Shown here: in pieces, positions 10,674 through 20,999 of the stretch
Position numbering within the stretch: position 1 is the first letter of the stretch
How the letters are laid out: the number at the start of each line of letters is the position of its first letter
Origin: Atriophallophorus winterbourni
Lineage: Eukaryota > Platyhelminthes > Trematoda > Plagiorchiida > Microphallidae
NCBI GenBank assembly: GCA_013407085.1
Contig: JACCGJ010020221.1
Span: forward strand, 21,213-85,212
Reading direction: 5' to 3'
Length of the DNA stretch: 64,000 nt
Made by a program: the position numbers and the translations under genes
The notes under the pieces: generated by a model
Told to the model about the DNA's origin: nothing
Database searches by the model: none
Seen by the model: only the letters and a program-made list of their open reading frames with translations

Positions 10674-11246
10674 GAGGGCACCTTCCTAACGAATAAAACA
10701 AGCCGGTTTACCTGATCGACCAAAGTTTGCAACGGAGCGAAATTGCTGTTGGATAAGCCATGCTGCACCTTGGCAAAAAATCCCATCATCACTAAATTCA
10801 AATTGTCAGACTCTCCCATGACAACCAACTTCCGCCGTTCTCACTATGCACTTTCCAACGATTATTGTGTATCCTCACGCGTTCACTGTTGTTGCCATAT
10901 AAATACAAACCATGTCCACAGTTGAAACGCACACACTGGGCGCTTGGACCTTGGATTCCCTATCACCTTTTAATTCCGGCCTTGTTTTGTTTTCCTTACT
11001 GTTGGGTTAAGAACAAAGTATAGATTGATAGAGCGCAAAGACTGTCTCTGCTGCAACATCGTATTTTGTCAGGTGGAGCGGGATGGAAAGCTTTTTGACG
11101 TGCATAACGGCTAAAGCCACAATAAAGCTAGCGGGGAGATGTCGTCGTAATAGTTAACAAACTTCGTTTGAACTCGTTCCGTTCAGCTATGTCCTATTTT
11201 CCTATTTTCGGTTCAGTTTTCAATTGATGCTATAATGTTATGTATT
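10674..11246. other. no supported gene
   Basis: The sequence downstream of the zinc-knuckle ORF may continue the same decayed element, but no diagnostic motif was found. Confidence 0.3.
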
Positions 11247-11322
11247 TATGAAATCTCAAGCCTGCTCCAGGCAAAGTGCCGCACTTTTGGAAACTGCACG
11301 TGGGTTAAGATACTATTATGTA
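11247..11322 (-). mobile_element. SINE-like repeat, 3' fragment
   Basis: Terminal 75 bp only (CAAGCCTGCTCCAGGCAAAG, CTGCACGTGGGTTAAGATAC). It is 5'-truncated. Confidence 0.65.
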
Positions 11323-11764
11323 AGCATAATGATCCCAGACTAACACTTCGTTCAAGCAGATGATGGCTAGCCTTGACAACTAAATATTTTATCGCTTAGG
11401 CATATCGTTTCTCTATTGCAGTTCTGGCCTAACCTAGTTAAATCACTTAGAGAGATATACGTTAGAAATATTTTGAGTGGCGGTCTTTGGATAAACATTT
11501 TTCTGAGTCTTTGCTTGATCTTAGGTGTTATGAATTAGAGTGGCGAGGAAAGTTGTTTCAGATGTTGCTTATGAATGCACGCATATAAATCTAACACGAG
11601 AACATATTAGACCCTAAACCTTATTACAATACCCTCACACACTAAGCTAATTCAACGGCGCTTTTGATATTTATTTCGGTTTTCTGTCCTTAAAATCCTG
11701 GTCTCAATGAATCATCCCTTGTTTCTGCTTCATCCAGTTGCTCTTCTGTGCCTCGAACACCGTG

Positions 11765-11926
11765 CAAAATTGATTGGCTAACGGTAGTGACCTACGTGCT
11801 GAAACACGCTTCAGTCTCATTACCATTTCCATTCTGTCTAGACCTGGGCAACCTGACAGTATCTCAGCCCACGTGCAGTCTCTGACTGTGCGGCGCGTGG
11901 CCTGGATCAGGCTTGTGCTTTCACAC
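11765..11926 (+). mobile_element. SINE-like repeat, 5'-truncated copy
   Basis: Sense copy starting in the box-A-like region (ATTGATTGGCTAACGG) and ending GGATCAGGCTTGTGCTTTCA. About 65 bp of the 5' end are missing. Confidence 0.75.
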
Positions 11927-12027
11927 CAACATTGACGATTCTTCCATCATAACATCAGGCCAAGAGGGTGCAGATATACTCTTGACTGCACGTACAGAAA
12001 GCTCACATTTACACTGGATCCCAGTCA

Positions 12028-12120
12028 ATCATCATCATCATGAAGCACAAGTTTGGAGCCAGACAAAGTGATAAGCAATATGAAGCAGGAAAAGCAGATA
12101 AGCAAGCGCGTCAATCGCAG
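12028..12120 (-). mobile_element. RTE-like LINE 3' terminal fragment
   Basis: The minus strand reads through TGCTTTTCCTGCTTCATATT to CTTGTGCTTCATGATGATGA, matching the 3' end of the LINE at 48.5 kb, including its (ATG)n tail. It is a strongly 5'-truncated copy. Confidence 0.65.
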
Positions 12121-12405
12121 GATATGTGCCGTTGGACTAGGTATATGATGTTTTCGTCGTCGTACATTTTATTCCATTTATCGTATATATTTAATTATTG
12201 ATTTGTTATAATGTATCGTGTGGGGGTAGAGAAACCGGAAATGATTGTGTCAGGTCAACAAATGGCAGGTTGCAAACATCTGGCAAATTATCATATTTCC
12301 GTTTTATCGGTCTAACAATAGCAACGTTACCCTCGCGTTGCACGGACGCATATCGATTGTATCTCCATTCACCCCTGAGGTCAACCTGCCCAACGCTACT
12401 TGCAT

Positions 12406-12470
12406 CTACCCTACTTCGGTGTAGGCAACCGGGTAGTATCATGCCTACGTTCAACGATGCCGATGACAAC
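12406..12470 (+). mobile_element. RTE-like LINE 5' UTR fragment
   Basis: CCCTACTTCGGTGTAGGCAA and the following GGGTAGTATCATGCCTACG match 49321-49375, just before the RTE-like ORF, almost base for base. The shared part ends soon after the ATG. The rest of the ORF is absent. Confidence 0.6.
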
Positions 12471-12640
12471 GCTTTGTACCCCCCTTCTCGCTTTGTACAT
12501 CTCATTGTTTATGTTGAACGGCACTATATCTGTATCAGATTGTGCAAATATAATATAATAATATAATATACGCAAATAAAAACAACCACAACACTGATCC
12601 ACAAGCATGTCTGTCCGAGTTGTCACTTCGATCTGATTTG

Positions 12641-12904
12641 TCAGTCGATTTCGTGCCAACCGGTACACTTCAAGCCCTCGCCACGAGGGGCTCGTTTGGC
12701 CGACATTGACGAATTGCATATCGTTCGATTGGGAGTGACGTTGTCTATCTTCTCATACTTTCGAAGATGTTGTCGTTCGAACCATTCTAATGGAATCCTT
12801 CCGAAACTCGAAATATTACGAGTTCGCAATTGTAGTCGTCGGTATTTTCGGCGCTTCATGTTCTTGCGCTGCGTCGGGGGGTGATGTTTAGTATAAAATT
12901 CGAA
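12641..12904 (-). CDS. hypothetical basic ORF, unassigned
   Basis: An open minus-strand frame of about 87 codons begins after a stop near 12905 and carries a basic block, QRKNMKRRKYRRLQLRTR, then IPLEWFERQHLRKYEKID. The basic block recalls mitochondrial ribosomal proteins, but nothing downstream supports a family. There are no clear splice sites and no neighbouring gene partner. It may equally be repeat-derived. Confidence 0.2.
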   Translation of the reverse strand, partial: FEFYTKHHPPTQRKNMKRRKYRRLQLRTRNISSFGRIPLEWFERQHLRKYEKIDNVTPNRTICNSSMSAKRAPRGEGLKCTGWHEID

Positions 12905-12998
12905 AGCTTCTGATTAGCAACCATCGCTAATTCCCTTCGCACCACCACCACAACGCATAGATGTAAAGATGTACACAAAAAGGGGAAAGATTGTCAGA

Positions 12999-13060
12999 AT
13001 ATAAATGGTAGCGAGACTCCAGCGTGTTTCAACATACAGCTCACTACCGGTGGCCAATCA
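12999..13060 (-). mobile_element. SINE-like repeat, internal fragment
   Basis: Holds only the middle of the family (ATGGTAGCGAGACTCCAGCG, CAGCTCACTACCGGTGGCC). Confidence 0.6.
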
Positions 13061-13079
13061 GATCTCCATATTCATTTAC

Positions 13080-13530
13080 CGATTGGGTACCACAGTACTT
13101 CAACGAGTTCCACGAAAGAAGGATCTTGGTATCTTCATCCAACACGGTCTCTTTTGTACCACACAATGCTGCAGTCAACTACAGCATTGGTTTAATTCGA
13201 CCAGTTTATTTTCTCTACAATGCCTAATGTCTACATCCATCCGCACTTAAAAAACGCAGCACAGGCTTGGCAGACTTCGATTTGAAATGATGTCCCTCAT
13301 CGAAAAAGCACAGCAGCGTGCGACAAACTTTGTCCGTGGTATGCACAGCATGTCTTATAAAGACCGGTTACGCAGTTTAGATATATTCTCCGTTACCTAT
13401 CGTATTCACAGCGGAGACTTGTTAATTCTTCATCTATCAAGAAGATCTTGATTCTTTCGCAACTTTCAAAAGTAACCTCGATTTCCATCTCAGCGAAATC
13501 TCCCAATCTTTAGAAATGTACCTCATAACC
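13080..13530 (+). pseudogene. CR1-like LINE, reverse transcriptase C-terminal remnant
   Basis: Frame fragments read KDLGIFIQHG, then EKAQQRATNFVRGMHSMSYK and DRLRSLDIFSVTYR. This is the region downstream of the RT catalytic domain in CR1-like elements. Several frame changes and stops show it is dead. Confidence 0.6.
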
Positions 13531-13740
13531 ACTGGTTCATAATATTTTTAAGACTCAGACTGCTTTCATCTTACTCACTCGATCGGGGCAAAGGTAAGTT
13601 TTGTTTGTGCCGTTTGGATTTTTCGTTAAAAACCTACTAATTCTTTGCCAGTTTGCTGCTCTTTCAGATCATCGAATCGAAAGTCGAATTGTAAGGCGAA
13701 TAACTCAGTTAATCAACAAACCAGTGCAACGTTCACGCAT

Positions 13741-15588
13741 AGGATCTCTGCAAAACCTGGCCACTGTGTAGCATTCTTAAACGCCCGTAGCTTGCTCAAC
13801 AACAGTTCAGTTCAGTTTGCACAGGACAGTATGTGGCTAACGAGCCAATCGAGCGTTCAGAATTTCTTTCGTTGGAAAGCTGCAGAGAAACACCCACCAC
13901 TGCCAAAACGTTTATTCTTTTTGTCTATTTGAAATCTTCGACGATCGCGACGCCAAGAGCTTATCCGGGTTGTATTTAAGAAGCACCGCGTTATAGCCGA
14001 TGCTGGAAAAAGAAAAAGCAGTTTCTCTTCGCCAGTACGGTGACAGGTCAGCTGAAGTAGCATCGTGTATAATAAATAAAAACACAGAGAACTTTAGCCG
14101 TTACTTTATTTACGGGATAACGCTAAAAGATAACTACCTAAGCTTGTATAGCAATTAAGGGGAGTATTCAGGAAAAAACATACCCCAGTTGCGGTCCAAA
14201 CCCTGCTTAAAACTAGAGACGGTACTGCAGGATATAAGTTCTTCTGGAAGAATGTTCCAGAAGTATACAACCCTAAGGATGAAAAAGTGTTTCCTGGAGT
14301 CTAGCCGACATCGTTTCTTAGCAATTTCAAGTGAATGGCCCCGGGTGCTCAGCTCGGGGCTTAAGGTAAAGAAGTCGTTGATTGGCACGCCACTCAAACC
14401 CTTCAAGATCTTAAAGGTTTGTATTAAGTCACCTCTTAAACGACGGCGCCTAAGGGAGAAAAGATCGAGAGACATTAGGCGCGCAGCGTACGGTTTCCCT
14501 CGCTGACCCTCAATGATGCGAGTTGCGATGCGCTGTACGCTTTCAAGTCGAAGGATGCCCTTTTTGTAGTGAGCACACCACGCCTGAACAGTATTCGAGA
14601 TGCGGTCGAACTAATGCCTTGTACAGTGGCAGGAATACATCGGGTCTTCTGCACGATGGAACTGATTTCAGCCGAAAAAGTACCTTGCGTGAATGCTGAG
14701 CCGCAGCGGCACATTGGCCCTCCCATTTGAAGTCAGCTCTAACCAGTACTCCCAAATCCTTAACACACTATGTGGCGTTAACACTGAAGGAATTCCCCGC
14801 CACCTGGACCGAAATCTTATCAACCAGTGCTGACAAGAGTTGGCTCTTAGTTAGGTTCAGTGGGAGATCCCACTGGTATGAACAGTTTATGACCCGCTCA
14901 AGGTCGTGCATCAAGGTATCTTCATTCGTTGATCCGATGAACTTCACATCATCCGCGAAAATGAAGCATGGACACTTCATGGCCGACGACAAGTCATCAA
15001 TGAAAATTAGAAATAGAAGGGACCGAGTACCGAACCTTGAGGGACCCCACTGATCACGTCGGTTTGGCTAGACAACGTGGATCCAACCTGAAATCTGAAT
15101 GTCTTACTTTTAAGAAATGCTTTGATCCAAGCAAGTAGACTACCCTGTATGCCCTTTGCTGCTAGCTTGATCTCTAGAAGGCGGTGACTCACGGAATCAA
15201 AAGCCTTGCTAAAGTCTAGTAGAGGGCTTCGACTGGCCTTCCTTCGTCCAGCATTTTAGTTGCAGTATCGAGAAAACTAAGAAGGTTAGTCAGGCAGGAC
15301 CTACCTCTAAGAAATCTATATTGAGTTACACTCAACAGAGAATGCCGACTAAGATGCTGACAGATTTTGTCACGCAATAGTTTTTCTAGTACTTTTGAGA
15401 CGATGCTAGTCAGGCTGACCGGTCTATAGTTCCCAATAGTTGACCTGCAACCACCATTGTGTATTGGCACGACTATGGCTTCCCTCCACTTACTGGGAAC
15501 AACTCATCCTCCAGGAGGAGATGGTCGCACAAAAATAAAGTGAAAGTAAGTACTGGGAACAACTCCTAGTTGCAGAAATGAATTAAAG
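13741..15588 (-). mobile_element. CR1-like LINE copy E1 (5'-truncated)
   Basis: Minus-strand pieces in order: SKWREAIVVPI, NYRPVSLTSIVSKVLEKL, FSKAFDSV, SGVPQGSVLGP, a FADDVK active-site box, then the thumb and C-terminal region ending at 14155 (MFFPEYSP). A 3' UTR runs to about 13741 and is shared with copies E2 and E8. Frameshifts and stops interrupt the ORF. Its truncated 5' end abuts the 3' end of E2 at 15589. A 45-bp retroposon is inserted at 15506-15550. Confidence 0.8.
15506..15550 (+). mobile_element. 45-bp retroposon end with 15-bp target duplication
   Basis: TACTGGGAACAACTC occurs at 15491-15505 and at 15551-15565. Between them lie 45 bp ending in GTCGCACAAAAATAAAGTGA and AAGTAAG, the same terminus as the 267-bp insertion at 7668-7934. 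Removing the insert and one duplicate restores the E1 reading GVVPSKWREA. Confidence 0.85.
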
Positions 15589-17869
15589 AGGATCTCTGCA
15601 AAAGGCGGCTACTGTGTAGCATTCTTAAACGCCCGTAGCTTGCTCAACAACAGTTTAGTTCAGTTGCACAGGACAGTAAGTGGCTAACGAGCCAATCGAG
15701 CGTCCAGAATTTCTTTCGGTGAAAAGCTGCAGAGAAGCAACCACCACTGCCAAAGCGTTATTCTTATCGTGATTTGGATATCTTCGACGATCGCGACGCC
15801 AAGGGATTATCCGGGTGGTGTTTAGGAAGCACCTCGTTATGAATGACGCTGGTGAGAGGTCAGAATTGTGTATTTAAAAAACAGAACTCTAGCATTTACT
15901 TACTTACCAGACAACGCTAAAAATGGTGAGCTACCTAGCAGAGATGAAATGCAAGTCTGGGTCAGAACTGTCCAACAAGACATTTTGTGAGTTGTTGAAA
16001 CTTGGTTAAGGTGGCCAACGGCATGGTATTTTCTTCAAAAATGTGTTTTTAGATTTTTCAGAAAATGATACTTTGATGTCTATTTTATACGGTAACATAA
16101 ATTATTTTGTCTAAAAATACTTATTTCTATGAAAATAAAGAGTTTTTAATGGCTGGTTTGGAAGATTTTTCCCGAAGTCGCCATACGGCTCGTAAAACGC
16201 CGACTTTCAATCAATTGTTACGGACAGTTTCGCTACGAAAGACCCGCCATGTTGAATACCGAACGAAAGGTCAAGAAACAGCGTTGAACGTAACTGAAGT
16301 TGCCGAGATTAGTTCTGAAGGAAGTGAGTTCCACGCGTTCATTATACGGATGCTAAAGAATTGCGCTCTGGATTCGAGCCTGGTGTGCTGTTTTCTTAGC
16401 TTAAGACTATGCCCTCGTGTACCAACCAAAAGAGAGAACCAGAAGAAGTCATTGAATTCGAAACAACATAATCCTTTGACAACCTTAAAGGTCTCTATAA
16501 GATCCCTCTAAGTTGCCTCCTGCTAATCGAGAAACGTCCTAATTCTAATAGACGATTTTTATAATTGGTGTATGCTAACCCTCTCGATCATGGGAGTGGC
16601 CAGCTTCTGTACCATTTCTAGCTGCACTATATCCTTCTGGTAATACGGCTTCCAAGCCTGAATACAGTATTTTAAATGTGGCCGTACTATTGCCTTGTAG
16701 AGGGGCAATAGCACCTCTGCTATTCTAGTAGCGAGGGCTGAACGTAGTCGAAAGAGTTCCCCCCTGGCCCGTTAAGTCACAGCAGCACATTGGTCAGCTC
16801 ACTTAAAGTTTCCGGAGACTAAGATTCCTAGGTCCTTAGTAGATTTTACCATACGGAACTCCCTGTGGGCTGAAGGCGTAGAGAAAATCATGTTGCCTGC
16901 CGTTGTAGAGAGCAAGTGACTCTTATCTATGGTAAAGGGAAGTTCCAACTTAACCGCCCATGCCGTTACAGCTTCCACGTCACTTATCAGATCGGAGTTA
17001 TCCGACCTACCAACAATTTTAACGTCGTCAGCAAACATATAACAGGGTGAGCGAAGTTGGTTGGCTAGATCATCGATGAAGATGAGGAAGAGCAACCGCC
17101 CCGAGACTGAGCCCTGGGGAACCCCACTCGTTATATGTGCACATGCGGAGTATGTATCATCTACCCTGACAGTAAAGGAATGGCCGCTAAGGAATGCTCG
17201 AATCCGAACCCAAAAGGTTTCCTGATGCTCCAATGACTGAGAGTTTGAGAAGCAAGAGCCTATGGTTGACTGAATCAAAAGCCTTACTAATGTTGAGATA
17301 GAAGACTTCTACAGCTATACCATCATCCATCTTCTTAGTGACCTCGTTTATAAAGCTCAACATATTAGTAAGACATGACCTACATTTTAGGAAACCGTAT
17401 TGTGTGGCATTCAAAAGAGAGTGTTTGGATAGATATCCACAAATTTTGTCGCAGATCAACCTTTCCATAACCTCATATAGTACACTAGTGAGGCTAACCG
17501 GAGTGTAATTTTTAACCGCTGAAGAAGCTTCCCGCTTCTGGATAGGCACTACAACGGCTGTTCTCCAGTCCAAAGGAAGGGTACCCTGACTGAGGGATGA
17601 TGTGAAAAGTTCTGTGATCGGCACAGCTAATATAAGAGCTAGCAGTCTGATCATTCCTGGATGGATGCTATCGGGCCCTACCGACTTGTTGCATGCAAGG
17701 CTGGCCAATATAGTCTTGACATTGTGTACATCGAATGTAAGGTCAGTGCAGTGTGGGCGTTCAATGAGTACACACTGAATTGATGCCGCAGAGGCGTTCG
17801 AGTTATAATCTCGGCGTTGCACGCTTTGAAAATGCAAGGAAAACAACTGAGCCTTCTCAGTGCTTTCAA
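15589..17869 (-). mobile_element. CR1-like LINE copy E2 (5'-truncated)
   Basis: Minus-strand RT segments are AQLFSLHFQSVQRRD, NKSVGPDSIHPGMIRLL, WRTAVVVPI, FNATQ-type finger motifs, SKAFDSVNHR, SGVPQGSVSG and FADDVKIVGR, then the C-terminal part around 16290-16510. The longest frames are 17846-17187 (219 codons) and 17278-16799 (159 codons), joined by a frameshift. The 3' UTR (15589-15945) is homologous to that of E1. In the RT, GVPQGSVLG has become GVPQGSVSG. Confidence 0.8.
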
Positions 17870-18536
17870 CGACGGCAGAGCGATCGTCCCTTCTCAGAAG
17901 GATCTTTGGTCGTTTCTCAAAGCAGATATATCCCGCGTATAATAAACACCTATATCAGACCAACAATGGAGTATGCTGTACAAGCATGGTCCCCATGGTT
18001 ACAAAAGGACATGACCTTGCTGCAACGCGTATACCAGCGCGCTACAAAACTGGTGACCTATCTATACAACAGGCTATACGAGAGGCGGATTGCAACGCTG
18101 AACCTCTTTGACTTTTCGTACAGTCGTCTCAGGGGTGACTTGATCCTGCTTTTCAACATTCTGCATACAGTGGATCACCCACTTGAACACCTGTTTCATC
18201 GACAAGAAGCACGTGGTAGCATATCGCATGGCTACAAGTTAGTTATTCCATACTCCAGATCAAATTGTCGAAGGTTTTTCTCTGCTGTCAGAGTCTGTTT
18301 TCTCTGGAACTCCCTGCCCCCACATATCATTTGCGAAACAAGCCTTAACATGTTCAAGGCTGAACTCGACAAGTATATGTTGACCAAACCCAACCTTGCA
18401 CCTGAATACACGTGCTGACTTTCCATGTGTATAAAACATTTGTGTTGTTTTTAGGAGTTCCCTATATTTTTAATCTGTGGTTACTGTAAAGTATTCGCTT
18501 TTTGGACCATTAAAACTTTGAATTACTTTGAATTAC
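17868..18536 (+). mobile_element. CR1-like LINE copy E3, C-terminal part
   Basis: Plus-strand frames SLLRRIFGRFSKQ and (after a frameshift) RIINTYIRPTMEYAVQAWSP, IATLNLFDFSYSRLRGDLIL and VCFLWNSLPPHI end at 18416. The 3' end shows CCATTAAAACTTTGAATTAC with a short GAATTAC-type repeat tail. It belongs to the same subfamily as E7 and lies head to head with E2. Confidence 0.75.
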
Positions 18537-18704
18537 CTACATCTTTTCGTGTTGACCATTTTAATTGAACGTAGCTGTAGTATCGTTTTGAATGAGTATG
18601 AACCCCTTGAGCGAGTCTCATTTCGAAAGAGATCTTTGCTGCACGTATCTTGGAAACAGCTATATTTCGCGCTTCTGTGTAACGGGCTCAAGTCCCACAT
18701 TAGG

Positions 18705-19740
18705 GATTAAGATTATAACGCCTCCATTTTGCGTCGCGGTGACGTACGCTACGGGAGACTGATGCTGAGTACCATTGAGGTTTACCATTTTTGCGAACGG
18801 GTACGAGAGGAGCGAATGGACCCTGAAGTTGAAGTATGTTTTTCTTGATCTGTCCCCACATCCAATCCACACGCTCAATGTTTAGCCATGGGAGAAGCGC
18901 TGCTGCCTCTAATAGGGCAGCAGGGTCTATCCTATGTAAGCATCGAGACACCTTAAGTGGGGGTTTACCAAATGACAGGAGTAACTAGCAGGTTAACACT
19001 ACATGGTCGCTCTTTCCAAGTGGTGGCAGGGAGACCAACTTTTCTATACCGCTTTCAGAAGTTGAAATAACTAGGTCAAGAGTAGACGGAGACTGACCCT
19101 CTCGGAAACGGGTTGGTTCGCTTACGTGTTAGTTAAGCGCATGGGAGTGTAGCCAGTTCAAAAAATCGTTCGCCTTTCCTGGGGGATGGGAGGTTTGGTT
19201 CTCACAGTTTATTTGAGCGACCTTGGTTTCTAACTTGCAGCTCAGCAACCACTTCTCCTAAAATGCGGACTTTCCGGGCAAGTGCAAGGACATCCTTTGT
19301 CGTCTTTGTGTGAACGCTTCGATTTGATTTAACTTGCTTCCATGGAGCATTTAGAGGACAAGAGGATGGTGATGGTTTCGCCTTCCGTGGTCTCAAGTTA
19401 GTGGTATGATGGCTAAGGGTATACGGGACCACTGACCTAGCTACTTCGCAAAAGTTTTGGGTTTCGGAGACGGACGAGGAGGAGAACGCTTACGTTTCTC
19501 AACCAAAGTTCCTACGGACTTCGTGCAGTCAGCGCATAGCCATGTAAGCCATCGATTGGTCGCATAAACCTTAAATTGAGCTGACGACAGTCCAGAGCAT
19601 TCGGGATGTGCCAACGCAGGCACACGTCGCACTCTATACCTTTGGAAACCTTTTGTTGCAGCTAGAGTAGATGCAAAGACATGCATTAACTCTCTCACCT
19701 TTCGGTGATGAGACCTCTCCCATCTTCCATTCACAGTTAC
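18705..19740 (-). mobile_element. CR1-like LINE copy E4: ORF1 and part of ORF2
   Basis: The minus strand first encodes an ORF1 piece (19734-19441) with a PHD/RING-like cysteine pattern: HPECSGL, then WLTWLCADC. A basic, helical piece follows (19432-19202). The endonuclease C-terminal motif (SEPTRFREG, STLDLVI, LGKSDHVVLT) and the ORF2 linker (WMWGQIKKNI, APLVPVRKNGKPQW) come next. The endonuclease N-terminus and the RT are missing, so this is an internally deleted and truncated copy. Confidence 0.7.
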
Positions 19741-19904
19741 ATACGCCCGTGTTCCCTACGAATCAATCCTACTAGTGGTGGGTGTTTTAAAGTACACCTC
19801 CAAAAGAATCTGGGCACTCGTTTCAACTTGGTCGACTATCGCCTCTGATACTGATACTGATGATGCGGCTTGTAAAGTCTCTGCACCACATGTATCACCT
19901 TGGT

Positions 19905-20600
19905 ACGCAAGATTTCGTCTGAACCACCTCAAAAAAGATCTCGGTATCTGACTGTCGTTTAACCTTAACCCTGGACATCATTGCCGGATGGTGTACAACA
20001 AAGCGTGCCGTATCTTGAGTCTTCGAAAACAATATTGAGGATTTTACGCCTGAAACCCTACTTCGCAAAATTAATACGTATATACGTCCTGTTATGGAAT
20101 ATTCCATTCAAGCCTGGGCACCATAACTAAGGAAGGATATCGAACTACTTGACAGGATTGTTCGTCGTGCGACAAAGTTGGTCTCCCGGTACAGAAATTT
20201 GTCTTTCAAAAAGCGAATGGTAAAACTGAATCTACACGATTTTACCCAACGACGGATACGTAGTGACCTCATGTTGACATTTAAAATACTGCAAAGTGAA
20301 AACCATCATTATAAACACTTGCTGAAGCCCAATGGCCTTACTAGAACACGAACATTCTCGATTAAATATTCGTCGTAAATTTTTCTCGGTAAGAGTTTCT
20401 TTCACTTGGAACGTTTTGCCTGAAGAAATCACACGCTCGGAATCTGTTGAGTTTTTTGCTTCCAGACTCGATTAGTTTATGACGAACCATGCGGTATGTG
20501 ACTGTCCCCATTGATTTTTGAGATGTTATACTTTTCATTCCAAATACCTTGTCATCCTCTGGTTATTGTTAAGCTTACTGCTTTCTACCATAAAACTTTC
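19905..20600 (+). mobile_element. CR1-like LINE copy E5, C-terminal part and 3' end
   Basis: Broken plus-strand frames read INTYIRPVMEYSIQAWAP, then DRIVRRATKLVSRYRN, LNLHDFTQRRIRSDLM and FTWNVLPEE. The 3' end near 20600 (CTACCATAAAACTTTCTGAG) matches the 38.1-38.4 kb fragment. Confidence 0.7.
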
Positions 20601-20629
20601 TGAGTTGCGCTTTGACGCATTCGAAGACT

Positions 20630-20845
20630 GCTGTGCCAAGAGATCACTGACTTGATACTGACAAATGAAGAGCACGTGATTGAAAGTCTCACTTATGAGG
20701 CTCCGTTATGACTCAGTGACCATTTAGTTATTACGTTTGATTATATTTGCCAGGCAATCAGAACAAGTGACATCACCAAGGTGATTAGAAAAATTGAATT
20801 TCGCCAACTTAAAACTACTCTTAAAAACGCCACAGTCTGACTGAG
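20630..20845 (+). mobile_element. CR1-like LINE copy E6, endonuclease fragment
   Basis: Positions 20663-20840 repeat 21604-21780 of E7 (ACAAATGAAGAGCACGTGAT, TATATTTGCCAGGCAATCAG). The left edge (CAAGAGATCACTGA) matches E7 further upstream, near 21250. The copy is therefore internally deleted by about 330 bp relative to E7. Confidence 0.65.
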
Positions 20846-20999
20846 CAATTCACACCGAAAACTAATTCTCGATTCAAGCCGAAGGCGACCAAGAAGACGC
20901 ACACATGTTTTACCATGCAAAGAAGCCGGACCAATAACTTCGGTTTGCACCCCGTCAATACTCGGTGATGTAATTTACCCACCATCTTTTACAAATTAC

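Noticed and set aside
14189..14506. 105-codon plus-strand ORF
   Set aside because: Antisense to the C-terminal RT region of E1. The minus strand carries the recognisable motifs.
16107..16511. 134-codon plus-strand ORF
   Set aside because: The opposite strand encodes the E2 C-terminus, and the same antisense pattern recurs at 52531-52785.
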